Source: Bacillota bacterium (lineage in GTDB: Bacteria; Bacillota; Clostridia; Acetivibrionales; JAEXSP01). From it: 64,000 bases of DNA. A program made the position numbers and the translations under genes. Within the stretch, counting starts at the first letter, position 1; the number at the start of each line of letters is the position of its first letter. Where the stretch lies: positions 124,001 to 188,000 of the forward strand of contig JAEXSP010000040.1 of assembly GCA_023453795.1 (NCBI GenBank), written 5' to 3'. Shown here piece by piece: positions 42,523 to 52,439 of this stretch. The notes beneath the pieces are model-generated. The model was not told the DNA's origin. It saw only the letters and a list, made by a program, of their open reading frames with translations, and made no database searches.

Positions 42523-44103
42523 CTACACCTCTGCAGGGAATTTATCAATCATTTTAAGCAGATATTGCTTAATCAGCGCAAAATCAAGAGCATCAATTCC
42601 GCCGCTGCCGTCAACATCTGCTGCTTTTAAACCGTCAGCAGAAGGAAATTCTGTTATCGACTTGAGCATGTACTGCTTCATCAATGATAAGTCAAGTGCA
42701 TCTACGCCGCTGCTTCCATCAAGATCACCATATTTTATTGTTGGAGCACCGTTGAATTTCCACCAGTTAACATTAAACAGGTAACCGCTGCCGCCTGTAA
42801 ATTTCAGATATAAGTCATGTATCCCTGTTGCACCGCTTATAGTACAATTCTTGGTAACCCATGTCTGCCATCCGCTTGTGCCCTCAACAGCACATGTCCC
42901 AATCAGCTTGCCTGTAGGACTGTCAAGGCGGAGCTCAATATTCCCTCCGCTGGTTGCCGATGCAACTCTTGCATCAAAGGTTTTTGCTCCGGAACCGAAG
43001 TCCACACCCTTTACTTTTATGTAGTCCCCGTTTTCGATATTGCCTACATCCATTCCGCCTTCACTGCATTTTTCCGTTTCTATGCCGGATTCCCAGCAGA
43101 TTGTTTCGGCTTCTGTTTTAACAAACGGATTCAGATTGCCGATTTGGGAAACCCCGCCAGTGGTCATATTCATAGAAGGAATTGTTCCGTCGGCATTATA
43201 CTTGAATTGTTCCACGCATACCGAACGATGGTAGCCTCCGCCCCCCGGTAAAGCGCCGTTATGGTAAAAGAAGTAGGAATTTCCCTTGTAATCGCATATT
43301 CCGGGATGGTTTGTAAAACTGCTGCCTTGCGTAGGCATTACTTCGCCGCGGAAGGTCCATGGCCCGGTAGGGCCGGTGCTTGTCGAATAGGAGATGTGTT
43401 CGGATATGGGGCCTGCTGCGAATACCATGTAGTATAATCCGCTGCGTTTATAAAACCACGGGCCTTCTTCGTATTGAGTAGGTCTGTCGGTTTTTGAGCG
43501 TACTCCAAAGCTTGCGGTAGTCAGAGGTATCTTAGTAGGGCTGCCTGTATATGAAATCATATCCTTATTAAGCTTTATATAATAAAGGGTGGGGTTCCCC
43601 CAATATAGATAGGCTTGCCCGTCATCGTCGATAAATACTGTCGGGTCAATATCACCGCTTCCGGTGCTGACCAACGGTTTCCCCAGAGCATCAGTAAACG
43701 GTCCGCTGGGGCTTGTTGACACTCCAACTCCGATTGCTGTTCCACCATTTTTCGGGGTCAGGGGAACATAATAATAAAACTTTCCGTTTCTTTCTATTAC
43801 CTGACCGGCCCATGCATCGCCTTTTGCCCAACTGAAGGTGGTATAGGACATTGGTGATCCGAGATCGGTCCAGTTTACCATGTCTGTTGAAGAATAGCAT
43901 CTCCAGTCATTCATAGTAAAGAAGTTATTTACTAATGTGTCCTCGTCATGCCCGGTATATACGTAACAAGTCCCGTCATACACCATAGGGGCGGGGTCGG
44001 CAGTGTAAAGAGTCTGTACAATAGGGTTGTCCGCATAGCACACTGTCGGCAGGAATAGAGAAATAACAAATAAGAGTACTAAAATCTTACATGCTTTTTT
44101 CAT
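42523..44103 (-). CDS. Cellulosomal GH43 enzyme with CBM6 and dockerin
   Basis: 526 residues, secreted. The five-bladed GH43 propeller (about 25-320) shows the catalytic aspartate in TADPAPM, the pKa-modulating aspartate in DIDPTVFID and the acid glutamate in YEEGPWFYK. A CBM6 (about 332-455) and type I dockerin (about 462-520; DLDGSSGVDALDLSL and DVDGSGGIDALDFAL) follow. GH43 enzymes remove arabinose or xylose from arabinoxylan. GGAGG lies before the start. Third gene of the operon; 76 nt to the next. Confidence 0.92.
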   Translation of the reverse strand: MKKACKILVLLFVISLFLPTVCYADNPIVQTLYTADPAPMVYDGTCYVYTGHDEDTLVNNFFTMNDWRCYSSTDMVNWTDLGSPMSYTTFSWAKGDAWAGQVIERNGKFYYYVPLTPKNGGTAIGVGVSTSPSGPFTDALGKPLVSTGSGDIDPTVFIDDDGQAYLYWGNPTLYYIKLNKDMISYTGSPTKIPLTTASFGVRSKTDRPTQYEEGPWFYKRSGLYYMVFAAGPISEHISYSTSTGPTGPWTFRGEVMPTQGSSFTNHPGICDYKGNSYFFYHNGALPGGGGYHRSVCVEQFKYNADGTIPSMNMTTGGVSQIGNLNPFVKTEAETICWESGIETEKCSEGGMDVGNIENGDYIKVKGVDFGSGAKTFDARVASATSGGNIELRLDSPTGKLIGTCAVEGTSGWQTWVTKNCTISGATGIHDLYLKFTGGSGYLFNVNWWKFNGAPTIKYGDLDGSSGVDALDLSLMKQYMLKSITEFPSADGLKAADVDGSGGIDALDFALIKQYLLKMIDKFPAEV

Positions 44104-44144
44104 AGCTTTACCTCCAAATTCTCATTAAAATTGATGTTATACTG

Positions 44145-47111
44145 CTACTCCTCTACAGGGAATTTATCAATCATTTTAAGCAGATATTGCTTTATGAGTG
44201 CAAAGTCAAGAGCATCTATTCCGCCGCTGCCGTCAACATCTGCTGCTTTTAAACCGTCGGGGGAAGGAAACTCTCTAATAGCTCCAAGCATATATTGCTT
44301 CATCAGTGCAAAATCGAGAGCATCTACACCACCGTAGCCATCAAGGTCGCCGTATTTAATCGTTGGTATAGCTGTGATGCTTGAAACAACTGCCACGGCG
44401 TCCACAACCAGCGTTCCGCTTAACACCTTCAACCGAACGGTATGCTCGCCATAATCAAGCCCGTGAAGAGTGAAGGTTTGATAAAATTCTCCGGATGCCA
44501 TTGTAGCGGCTGAAGCATTAACGACCTTTCCGTCCACAGTTACCTCCAGCTTCGCTGAACCATCGTTAAGACCCAGAATATCCAATCCGGTGCCCCTGAA
44601 GGTGTACTGAAGCGCTGCGCCGGCGCCTTTGCTGGTGGAAAGGGAACGTTGGTAGTTGTACATGCCTTTTCCGTTTTCATGTGCCCAGGAGCCGCTGTAA
44701 ACAAGCTTGGCAGCCGGTACTGCGGCTAGATCATTCATTTCCATGTTGTCAATTAACTCGGAATAGTACGGGACATAACCATCAACCGTTTCAACCTTCA
44801 GGTTGTCAAAGCGGGTATAATAATAACCGCTGGCAAGATCGACACGGCCGGACAACCTGGGCTTTGAATCGGTATAGTTTGCAAGCACCACGCCGTCCAG
44901 ATAGGCAGTCACTTTATTATCCACGACCTGAAGGGCAATGTTGTGCCATGCATTATAAGCCGTATTAAACCCATTGATTTTTGCTCCGCCGGAACCACTC
45001 ACAACATTTCCGCTTGCTACGGATGTACCGTCAACCCAAAAAGACCAGCCGCCGTCAAACCAGAATTTCAGGAAATACGGCGTACCGTTCATATAGTGCG
45101 AGTTGCCGCCGCCCTGCTGACGGGCTCCTATAGCAGCATAGTTATTGCCGCCCTGAGTACTGTTGTTTTCGAAAGAAACATCAACACTGGCCTTGTAGTT
45201 CATCCACCTGTTATCTCCTATGCCTGTGATAGGATTACCGTTATTCCATGTGCCTCCAAGCCCCATAACAGATTGATCCAGCTGCTGGCGCAGCACATAG
45301 TTGGTGGAACCGTCGGGAAGATAGGCTTCAAACGCACCGTTACGATCGCTGGTGTAACGGGGAATTGTGCTTTTGGAACCTCCCCGTGAGGCTATGTAGC
45401 TTTCGGTTCCCGAGATTTGGCCGCCTGTAGCAATCACAGGTACGGTTTTGCCGGAGTAGTCGAAATTATCAGCGTACAGAATTTTGTCCGTAGTATTCTG
45501 AACCGAACCGGTCGAATCTGTGTCCAACACGGGACGCACACCCTCTACCGGCAATGGGGCAGAGTATTCCGTTGATCCGCGATTTACCAATGTTGTAACA
45601 GTCATGACCGAATATGGTTTGACGGTTATGTTGTAAACGCCGCTGCCGTCAGCTGAAACGTTGCCGAGGTATTGCATGTAGTTGCTGTTGAAGGCTTTTC
45701 CGGTGTCTGCTGCACGGGTTTCCCACATTTCAAGGGACGGCTTGCCGCTAAAGCCCATATTTGTGGTGGTTATATGATATGTTTGGGTATATTCGCTGTC
45801 GTTCATAAAAATTGTTGAGAAGTTTTTCTTGTCCGGAGCTGCGAGGGTCATGTAGCTGGGTGTGCCGTTGCGTCCGCTAACGGGGTTTGTACCCGTTGCA
45901 CCGGTGTAGCTGGCTTGAGGCACAGCCCTCCAGATTCCTGCTGTATTGGTTTGGTTTTCCCAGCCGGTCTTCGCAAACCAACTGAAATGGCGCAGAACTA
46001 CAAGCCCCCCATCATAGTGAATCCAGCCCGACCATGGATCACGTGCGCTGACCAATTCCTTAAAGGAATATTGTCCGCCTTCGTAGAAGGAACCGATGGC
46101 CGGCTGGTAGATAAAATGCGTCCGGCGTGAATTGACAAAGCCCTTGATGATCGTGTTGCCCATCTCGAGCGGACTGTTGGTACCGCCTATACCTGTGCCT
46201 GCTACTGAGGGATCCTTCATATTGTTGTTGGGACGGAAGGAGGTATTGCTGAAAGTGGCCTGTGCTTCACTGTTCCAAACCTCCTTGTCGAATTGTTCGG
46301 CAAGCTGCTTGAAATTGCCCGCATTGTTGTCATCGGTGTTATAATGGTATCCTGCAACCGACACTGCATTCCGCAGATCGGAATCGCTCACCATGCTGCC
46401 TCCGAAAGAGCCTAATCCGGCTTCATCGGAGATTACAACCTTTATACTGTTGTAAAGTGCTTTCTCGGTTGAATCGTTAAAGCCTGTGCTATCTGTTTTG
46501 ACCCTGTTTGCAAAAGTTTTAGTCCATGTCAAGTCCGGTGTTTGTTCGTTTACTCCCGGGTTGACATAATCCACCATAAAACCGTATTGGCGATATGCGG
46601 TCAGAATGGTGTTTTTAAACCAGGTATAAACCTTATCATTAGTGCTTGCCCACCCTGGGGCATTCCAACGCAGTATGCTCACCTTCAGATCGGGGTTGAT
46701 CTTCTTCGCATCGGCAGCAAGCTGGAAACCGGGGTGGCGCTTGACATTGGCCGCTTCACTTTCCAATCGCATAGTAGCCGGATCGGGACCGGTGGAGTTG
46801 TTGCGGTCGTTTCCCATCTCGATTTTCACTTGTGTCATTATAGGGTGTGCACCCCCAAACAAGATCTGCAGCAATTCCGCATATTTCTCGGGATGCTCGG
46901 CCTTATAATCCATCAACAGAGCACTGGAGCTGTTGCCGCTCAATACGCCGAAGCCCTTGAATGTGAGGCCGTTGACATTGCCGGCTTTTATATTGTTTCC
47001 GTCCAGCAGAATACTGGTATCTGCAGCTATAACCGTATTTAGCGGTGTGATTGAGAAAAGAGTTGCAGCCATAGTTACAAGTAGAATAACTACTAAAGCC
47101 CTTTTGTTCAT
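44145..47111 (-). CDS. Cellulosomal GH59 beta-galactosidase-like enzyme with dockerin
   Basis: 988 residues, secreted. The N-terminal domain (about 33-360) matches GH59, the galactocerebrosidase family: FKGFGVLSGNSSS, MTQVKIEMGNDRN, acid/base glutamate in NPGVNEQTP, nucleophile region VWNSEAQATF. A laminin-G-like domain (about 540-760) and a further carbohydrate-binding-like beta domain (about 775-910) come next, then a type I dockerin (about 920-985). Unlike its three neighbours it has no CBM6. It would release galactose from plant side chains. GGGAGG precedes the start. Second gene of the operon. Confidence 0.88.
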   Translation of the reverse strand: MNKRALVVILLVTMAATLFSITPLNTVIAADTSILLDGNNIKAGNVNGLTFKGFGVLSGNSSSALLMDYKAEHPEKYAELLQILFGGAHPIMTQVKIEMGNDRNNSTGPDPATMRLESEAANVKRHPGFQLAADAKKINPDLKVSILRWNAPGWASTNDKVYTWFKNTILTAYRQYGFMVDYVNPGVNEQTPDLTWTKTFANRVKTDSTGFNDSTEKALYNSIKVVISDEAGLGSFGGSMVSDSDLRNAVSVAGYHYNTDDNNAGNFKQLAEQFDKEVWNSEAQATFSNTSFRPNNNMKDPSVAGTGIGGTNSPLEMGNTIIKGFVNSRRTHFIYQPAIGSFYEGGQYSFKELVSARDPWSGWIHYDGGLVVLRHFSWFAKTGWENQTNTAGIWRAVPQASYTGATGTNPVSGRNGTPSYMTLAAPDKKNFSTIFMNDSEYTQTYHITTTNMGFSGKPSLEMWETRAADTGKAFNSNYMQYLGNVSADGSGVYNITVKPYSVMTVTTLVNRGSTEYSAPLPVEGVRPVLDTDSTGSVQNTTDKILYADNFDYSGKTVPVIATGGQISGTESYIASRGGSKSTIPRYTSDRNGAFEAYLPDGSTNYVLRQQLDQSVMGLGGTWNNGNPITGIGDNRWMNYKASVDVSFENNSTQGGNNYAAIGARQQGGGNSHYMNGTPYFLKFWFDGGWSFWVDGTSVASGNVVSGSGGAKINGFNTAYNAWHNIALQVVDNKVTAYLDGVVLANYTDSKPRLSGRVDLASGYYYTRFDNLKVETVDGYVPYYSELIDNMEMNDLAAVPAAKLVYSGSWAHENGKGMYNYQRSLSTSKGAGAALQYTFRGTGLDILGLNDGSAKLEVTVDGKVVNASAATMASGEFYQTFTLHGLDYGEHTVRLKVLSGTLVVDAVAVVSSITAIPTIKYGDLDGYGGVDALDFALMKQYMLGAIREFPSPDGLKAADVDGSGGIDALDFALIKQYLLKMIDKFPVEE

Positions 47112-47147
47112 TTTGAACCTCCCTTCTTATTTTTGGAGTAAATTATT

Positions 47148-49703
47148 TCACCCTGCGGGAAATTTATCTATCATTTTTAGCAGATATTGTTTTATAAGTG
47201 CAAAATCAAGAGCATCAATTCCGCCGCTGCCGTCAACATCTGCTGCTTTCAAACCGTCAGGGGAAGGAAACTCCTTAATAGCTCCAAGCATATATTGCTT
47301 CATCAGTGCAAAATCAAGAGCATCTACACGGCCGCTGCCATCAAGATCCCCGAAAATAACCGGGTGCGCTTCGGCAAATTTGAACCAGTTGATATTGAAG
47401 AGGTATCCGCTTCCCCCTGTAAACTTAAGGTATAAGTCATGTTTGCCGGTTACTCCGCTTACACTGCATTTTACATCCGTCCAAGTCTGCCAGCCTCCCG
47501 TTCCTGCAACGGGACAAGTCCCTATTAAAGTGCCTGTGGGACTATCAAGCCTGATTTCAATGCTGCCTCCACTGACGGCGCTTGCTACTCTGGCCTGAAA
47601 GCTTGCTGCACCGTTGTCGAAACCTACATTGCTGTATACAGCATAATCCCCGTTCTCAATAAATCCTACATCCAGCCCGCCTTCGTTGCAGGTTTCGGTT
47701 TGGATTCCCGACTGGCTGTTGTAACCCTCCGCCTCAATTCTGGAATAGGGTGATCTTGAACCTGTAAATGAACCCTTTAGTGCAAAGTAAATGCCGTAGC
47801 GGCCGGTATATTTTTGATAATAGGGAGTGAATACCAAACTTCCGGCATCGGTCTCTTTTAAAGTAAACTCCAATTTCCCCGATGTCTGAACCAAGTATTT
47901 GTTGAAATTGCCGAGCCAGTCATCTAAGCTTGCGCTTGTGGAAGAATTAATATTGATTGTATCCTTTACGGTGACAGTTTTAGTTGCTGTTGTTACGTTC
48001 CATCCGACAGAAGATGTTGTCATGCTTTCATTTCCTAATCCGGCACATAAAACAACCGGGCCATAAGTGAAAGCGACTTCACTCGGATTGTCGGTACACC
48101 TTGAAACCTGTACCTCGGCAGGAATGGTCAGTTCAATCTTGTCTCCGGCAGCCCAGACTCTGCTTACATCCAGATAGCCGTTCACAGCTGACGTATTATA
48201 CATAGAATCATTAACCTTAACTGTTACTCTTTGGCCCGAAGCTACCCAATACGGTGACCTGAATTTAATTTTTACTGCGGAAGAAGGTGCACTGTTAATA
48301 GTGAAGGTTACTGTTTTGGATAAAGGGATATTGGCCTGCTGAGTCAAAGAAAGGCCCTTGTCGCTCCAGTTTAAGGTCGAGCTGACGTACATGTTTACAT
48401 ACAGGTCTGTTCCGTTATTAAAATATATGCTGTCATTGAGCTTGGTGAAGTTCTCCATGCCCGTTCCGGTACAGCACCAGAAATTATTGAATTGGTTGCT
48501 GAATACTTTGAAGTATCCTGTCCCCATCGGTTTGAAATATGTAGTCATTCCGGTTTCCGGATTTTGAGAGGCCCAAATCTCGTTAATAAAGGTCCTTTCG
48601 TAGAAGTCGGCATATTTTACATCACCTGTTATTTTGAACAAGTTCCGGGTGAGCTTGAGCATATTATACGAATTGCAGGTTTCATTATTGACATTATCAC
48701 GGTATTTATCAAGTATGCCTGCTTCTCTGAAGTGTTCAGATTGACTGTTGCCTCCTGTTACATAAGTATGGTCTCTTGTAACAAAAGTCCAAAATTGTTG
48801 CGCTGCAGTAAGGTAAGAACCTTCTGCCGAACCTAATATAAGGTAACGGTTCGCAGCTCCAACGAATTTTGGTATGGTTGTATTGGCATGTTTGCCCGGA
48901 AGCACATTATTTCCTGCAGCAATGCTGTTAAATAGTGAAGTCTCGTCAAATTTATGTGCTGCAGCCAAATGCTTGCTGTTGCCTGTAAGCTTGTATAATT
49001 CATAAAGGCAGTCATTCATTCCGCCATATTCAACGCCCAGTACCTTTGCCTGTGTAGCTGAATCCCAGGCGTTAACACGGTTATATATCCAATTTCCCAA
49101 ATTGCTGGCTACGGTTAATGCTGTCGGATTACCCTCCAACTCATATATTGAAATAATGCCTGACAAAATTTTATGCATTGTGTACCACGGCGCCCAAGTG
49201 GAACCTGTAGCTTTCCCTTCAACAATGTCAAATTGAGTCGGCTTTTCTGCGAATAAATAACCGTCGCCTCTTTTGTTCTGAATCTCTTGCAATTGGGAGA
49301 TGATATTATCTATTCGACTTTTGATATCTGCATTCAGAGCCGTGTCGGATTTGGTGTTTTTGTATGCCTGAGCAAGAGCCGACATATAATGCCCCAACGT
49401 ATGTCCTGCAAGCTGGGTATTTTCCCAACCGCTATATTTGCTATAGCTTGTTGATAAGCCTGCCATTTGTCTGAAACCGACCAACAGGCGATTGAGATCA
49501 ATCGATTGCAGATAGGCGATCTCTTTGTTAAAAGAATTTACCAGATAGGAATCTGTAACACGTACCTGTTCCATGTCAAAGGAATGTATCTGCTCCGTAC
49601 TTTCTGCAGACACTAATGAAGACATTGAGAAAATCATCACAAACGGCAGCGCAAAGATACACGCTCTTATTATGTTTATTGGCCTTTTGGTTATCTTTTT
49701 CAT
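47148..49703 (-). CDS. Cellulosomal GH127/GH146 (DUF1680) beta-L-arabinofuranosidase with CBM6 and dockerin
   Basis: 851 residues, secreted (signal peptide to about residue 32). An (alpha/alpha)6 barrel of the DUF1680 type (about 35-540) holds the zinc/cysteine site seen in this clan: the Glu and Cys of NETCNSYNMLK and the vicinal cysteines of FWCCTGTGMENF. A beta-rich C-terminal part, CBM6 (about 645-775, ending YLKFTGGSGYLFNINWFKF) and a type I dockerin (about 790-848) follow. It cleaves beta-L-arabinofuranosides from plant polymers or glycoproteins. First gene of the operon, after GGGGGG. Confidence 0.92.
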   Translation of the reverse strand: MKKITKRPINIIRACIFALPFVMIFSMSSLVSAESTEQIHSFDMEQVRVTDSYLVNSFNKEIAYLQSIDLNRLLVGFRQMAGLSTSYSKYSGWENTQLAGHTLGHYMSALAQAYKNTKSDTALNADIKSRIDNIISQLQEIQNKRGDGYLFAEKPTQFDIVEGKATGSTWAPWYTMHKILSGIISIYELEGNPTALTVASNLGNWIYNRVNAWDSATQAKVLGVEYGGMNDCLYELYKLTGNSKHLAAAHKFDETSLFNSIAAGNNVLPGKHANTTIPKFVGAANRYLILGSAEGSYLTAAQQFWTFVTRDHTYVTGGNSQSEHFREAGILDKYRDNVNNETCNSYNMLKLTRNLFKITGDVKYADFYERTFINEIWASQNPETGMTTYFKPMGTGYFKVFSNQFNNFWCCTGTGMENFTKLNDSIYFNNGTDLYVNMYVSSTLNWSDKGLSLTQQANIPLSKTVTFTINSAPSSAVKIKFRSPYWVASGQRVTVKVNDSMYNTSAVNGYLDVSRVWAAGDKIELTIPAEVQVSRCTDNPSEVAFTYGPVVLCAGLGNESMTTSSVGWNVTTATKTVTVKDTININSSTSASLDDWLGNFNKYLVQTSGKLEFTLKETDAGSLVFTPYYQKYTGRYGIYFALKGSFTGSRSPYSRIEAEGYNSQSGIQTETCNEGGLDVGFIENGDYAVYSNVGFDNGAASFQARVASAVSGGSIEIRLDSPTGTLIGTCPVAGTGGWQTWTDVKCSVSGVTGKHDLYLKFTGGSGYLFNINWFKFAEAHPVIFGDLDGSGRVDALDFALMKQYMLGAIKEFPSPDGLKAADVDGSGGIDALDFALIKQYLLKMIDKFPAG

Positions 49704-49816
49704 AAAATCCCCCCACTTTAATTTAATAAGACATTCTTTTGTCTAATCCCTGAAAGATGTATAATTTCAAAGTATTAAGATGAACATCCTACTATTGCCG
49801 GAACCTCCTTGTTGAG

Positions 49817-50122
49817 TTATAAACCTCCTTCCTTCCCATAATTAACGATAATCGGCTCATCTGCTGTATGATTTGTCAGCAAACCTCCAAAGATTAAACA
49901 AATAATTGTGTAAGCCCAATCGTTATGCAATACCCGGCCCAATATGCAGAAATAGCCCAGTATTGTTATAACCGGGCTATTTTCAGCTTCATCTATATCT
50001 TTTTGTATTTTATTCAGGTCGGCGTTTATCAGCTTTGCAGCATCCGACCTTCTCTTGCCGATATAATTAGAATATCTTTTGGTTGCATTGCACCGGTGAA
50101 CATGGCTGAATGTCTTTACCAA
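49817..50122 (-). CDS. Possible small membrane protein
   Basis: 101 residues in the 850-nt gap between the divergent dockerin and kinase operons. A basic helical N-terminal part (KRYSNYIGKRRSDAAKLI...) precedes a hydrophobic stretch (SPVITILGYFCILGRV ... YTIICLIFGGLL) that could form one or two membrane helices. No convincing ribosome site precedes the ATG, and I recognise no family. It could be a genuine accessory gene, a remnant or chance. The rest of the gap holds only the promoter at 50399. Confidence 0.35.
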   Translation of the reverse strand: MVKTFSHVHRCNATKRYSNYIGKRRSDAAKLINADLNKIQKDIDEAENSPVITILGYFCILGRVLHNDWAYTIICLIFGGLLTNHTADEPIIVNYGKEGGL

Positions 50123-50398
50123 TATCCATCCATTGTGAATTCAATTGTATATATTATTTAACCTGCCTAAACCGGGATTGGCTTATTAAAATGTATTTAT
50201 GCCTTCAACTTGTACCCACGTGCATACAACTTGAAATTCGGTAAACATAGCAGGCCAACTTAACAAATATTTAATCCTAAGAAGATATGCCATATCCTGC
50301 AAGCATACAGTTAAAAAGGCCTGCCGTCAGGTTAAATTCAAAACCCTTTTCATTTTTCGACTCCGTTATTGTTATTTTACATATAATAAGAGCAAAAT

Positions 50399-50427
50399 TT
50401 GACATATTAACTTTATACTTGTACAAT
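50399..50427 (+). promoter_or_regulatory. Sigma-A promoter of the two-component operon
   Basis: TTGACA (50399-50404) and TACAAT (50422-50427) with 17 bases between. The leader before the kinase start is about 120 nt. Confidence 0.7.
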
Positions 50428-50555
50428 TTATAGTATATAACAGGCTCTTGAAAACGAACATACATAAATATGACTGGTTATTTATACTATTTTAACCGAG
50501 GCTTTTATCTGTAACCTGAATTGCTCCCAAAGCATCTGAGATTTCGGAGGAACCT

Positions 50556-52439
50556 ATGGGTAAAAGAACTAAGACAGTTCAATCGAACCTTTTTTGGGCA
50601 TATTCGCTGGTTATAATAATTGTCCTTGCGGTGTTTGTTTCATTCTTCTATTTGTGGGTGTCCAATTTGTTAAAGGACAGAGCCTTTGAGTCTATTGACA
50701 ACCTTTCGGGTTCGGTCTCGGATAAGCTGGATATTGAAATACAGAAGCTGGATTATGTCTCCATGAACGCCCTGTATTCAAACGCCGTTAGGGAGCGGTT
50801 CATGGCCTATATCAGCAAATCAGGCAAAACTGACAATACACCTTATGTCCGGAATCAGTATAATGCTGATTACAATCAAAATTCAAAGGAACTAATTGAC
50901 GTACTATTTGCCATTATCGGCCCCAATAAGCCTGTACAGCAGATAAATCTCTATGGCTTAAACGGTAAAGTATTCGGAACAGGTATTGATAATAGGCAGC
51001 AAGACATATCAGTGAAGGAAAAACCCTGGTTTGGAAAGGTTAAGAAAAGAAGAGGGAAAAAATATATTTCTGTTCCTATGAAAGATGAAGAATTATCAAA
51101 GCTCATAAAACAGAAGGGGAGTCCATATTTTTTTTCGCTGTGCCGCTTGTTTTATGACAATTGCAATACTCCCAAGGGCATTATAGAAGTAAAACAGTAT
51201 TATACTACGGTATTTAGAGGTATTGACGGGCTTATGCATAAAAGCACTGATCAAGCACACATATATGTGTATAATGACAGAGGCTCCTTGATTTATCCAT
51301 ATAATGAAAACATCTCCCAAAAAGATTCCTACTATTTCAACTTAAGAAATTCCAACGCGGACAGGACATTTTCGAAGACTGCTTATAATCCATACAGTAA
51401 TGAGAAAGAGCTGCTTAATTTTAAGTATTCCGGGTACACAGGCTGGACAACAGTCGTTGCAATCTCGGAAAGCAAGCTTTTTTCTCCTGTCTTTGCTTTT
51501 ACCAGGATTTTAGTGCTGGTTACAGTTATAATTATTTTTCTTGCTATGGTATTCTCATTTTTCACTGCCAAGAAGATTACAGTTCCCATTTCCAGACTCA
51601 ACAGGGCAATTAAGGCCCTCGATCTGGAAGCGCCTGTTGCATCAGCACCGACTGAGCTTGCCAGTGATTTGAATGAACTGGAAAGCTTAAACCAGGCCTT
51701 TCACAAGATGAATATAAAGTTGAAGAATTCCCATGCTGAGCTCATGTTTTCCCAACAGCACGAAATGCAGGCGAGAATGCTTGCACTGCAGTCTCAGATG
51801 AATCCTCATTTTTTGCACAATACACTGTCTACAATCAGTGTTATGGCGGAAGAATCCATGAATGAACAAATTGTAGACATGTGCAGCAATACTTCAGATA
51901 TGCTGCGTTATATATCCTCCAACCAATCGTCTCTTGTTGAGTTGAGAAATGAATTGGAATATACGGAGAAATATCTCTCGTGTATGAAATTCCGTTATGG
52001 CAGTAAATTATCTTATTCCATTGAAATCGGGGAGAAAATGCAAGATATAAAAATACCCAAGCTGGTAATACAGCCTCTGGTTGAAAATGCATTAAAATAC
52101 GGAACCAATCGGGAACCGCCCTGGAACATCAGAATATTCGGACACAAAGCAAACACATACTGGCAGGTCAGTGTACAGGATAACGGAACAGGCTTTGATA
52201 CTGAAAAGTTGAATATTATCAGAAACAAAATCGAAGAAATCAATAAGAACGGTCTGCTTCCAAGTCTCGGGCTGGAAGGCATGGGACTGCTGAATATTTA
52301 TATGAGATTGAAATTAATCTATAAAAACCAAATGATATTTGAAATAGGGGATTTTATTACCGGAGGCGCAATAATAACTATTGGGGGAAGTACCCAGACG
52401 ATCTTTCGGGAGAGTGATTTTTTATGGACTACAAAGTAA
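50556..52439 (+). CDS. Sensor histidine kinase, YesM/LytS type
   Basis: 627 residues. One membrane helix at about 15-37, an extracellular sensing domain (about 38-300) of dCache type, a second helix at about 310-335, a HAMP linker, then the His_kinase (PF06580-type) domain with the phosphorylated histidine in QSQMNPHFLHNTLSTIS and an ATP-binding domain (NALKYG, QDNGTGFD, GLEGMGLLNI). It would sense a carbohydrate outside the cell. GGAGG lies before the ATG. It overlaps the response regulator by 16 nt and is divergent from the dockerin operon, the arrangement of XydS/XydR beside the C. cellulolyticum xyl-doc cluster. Confidence 0.92.
   Translation: MGKRTKTVQSNLFWAYSLVIIIVLAVFVSFFYLWVSNLLKDRAFESIDNLSGSVSDKLDIEIQKLDYVSMNALYSNAVRERFMAYISKSGKTDNTPYVRNQYNADYNQNSKELIDVLFAIIGPNKPVQQINLYGLNGKVFGTGIDNRQQDISVKEKPWFGKVKKRRGKKYISVPMKDEELSKLIKQKGSPYFFSLCRLFYDNCNTPKGIIEVKQYYTTVFRGIDGLMHKSTDQAHIYVYNDRGSLIYPYNENISQKDSYYFNLRNSNADRTFSKTAYNPYSNEKELLNFKYSGYTGWTTVVAISESKLFSPVFAFTRILVLVTVIIIFLAMVFSFFTAKKITVPISRLNRAIKALDLEAPVASAPTELASDLNELESLNQAFHKMNIKLKNSHAELMFSQQHEMQARMLALQSQMNPHFLHNTLSTISVMAEESMNEQIVDMCSNTSDMLRYISSNQSSLVELRNELEYTEKYLSCMKFRYGSKLSYSIEIGEKMQDIKIPKLVIQPLVENALKYGTNREPPWNIRIFGHKANTYWQVSVQDNGTGFDTEKLNIIRNKIEEINKNGLLPSLGLEGMGLLNIYMRLKLIYKNQMIFEIGDFITGGAIITIGGSTQTIFRESDFLWTTK

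Noticed and set aside
42523..47435. Near-identical sequence blocks at the 3' ends of the dockerin genes as possible mobile repeats
   Set aside because: They encode the repeated dockerin and CBM6 modules, which explains the similarity.
46542..47598. Long plus-strand frames opposite GH59 and GH127
   Set aside because: Antisense shadows over the dockerin and catalytic regions; the minus-strand frames show clear domains.
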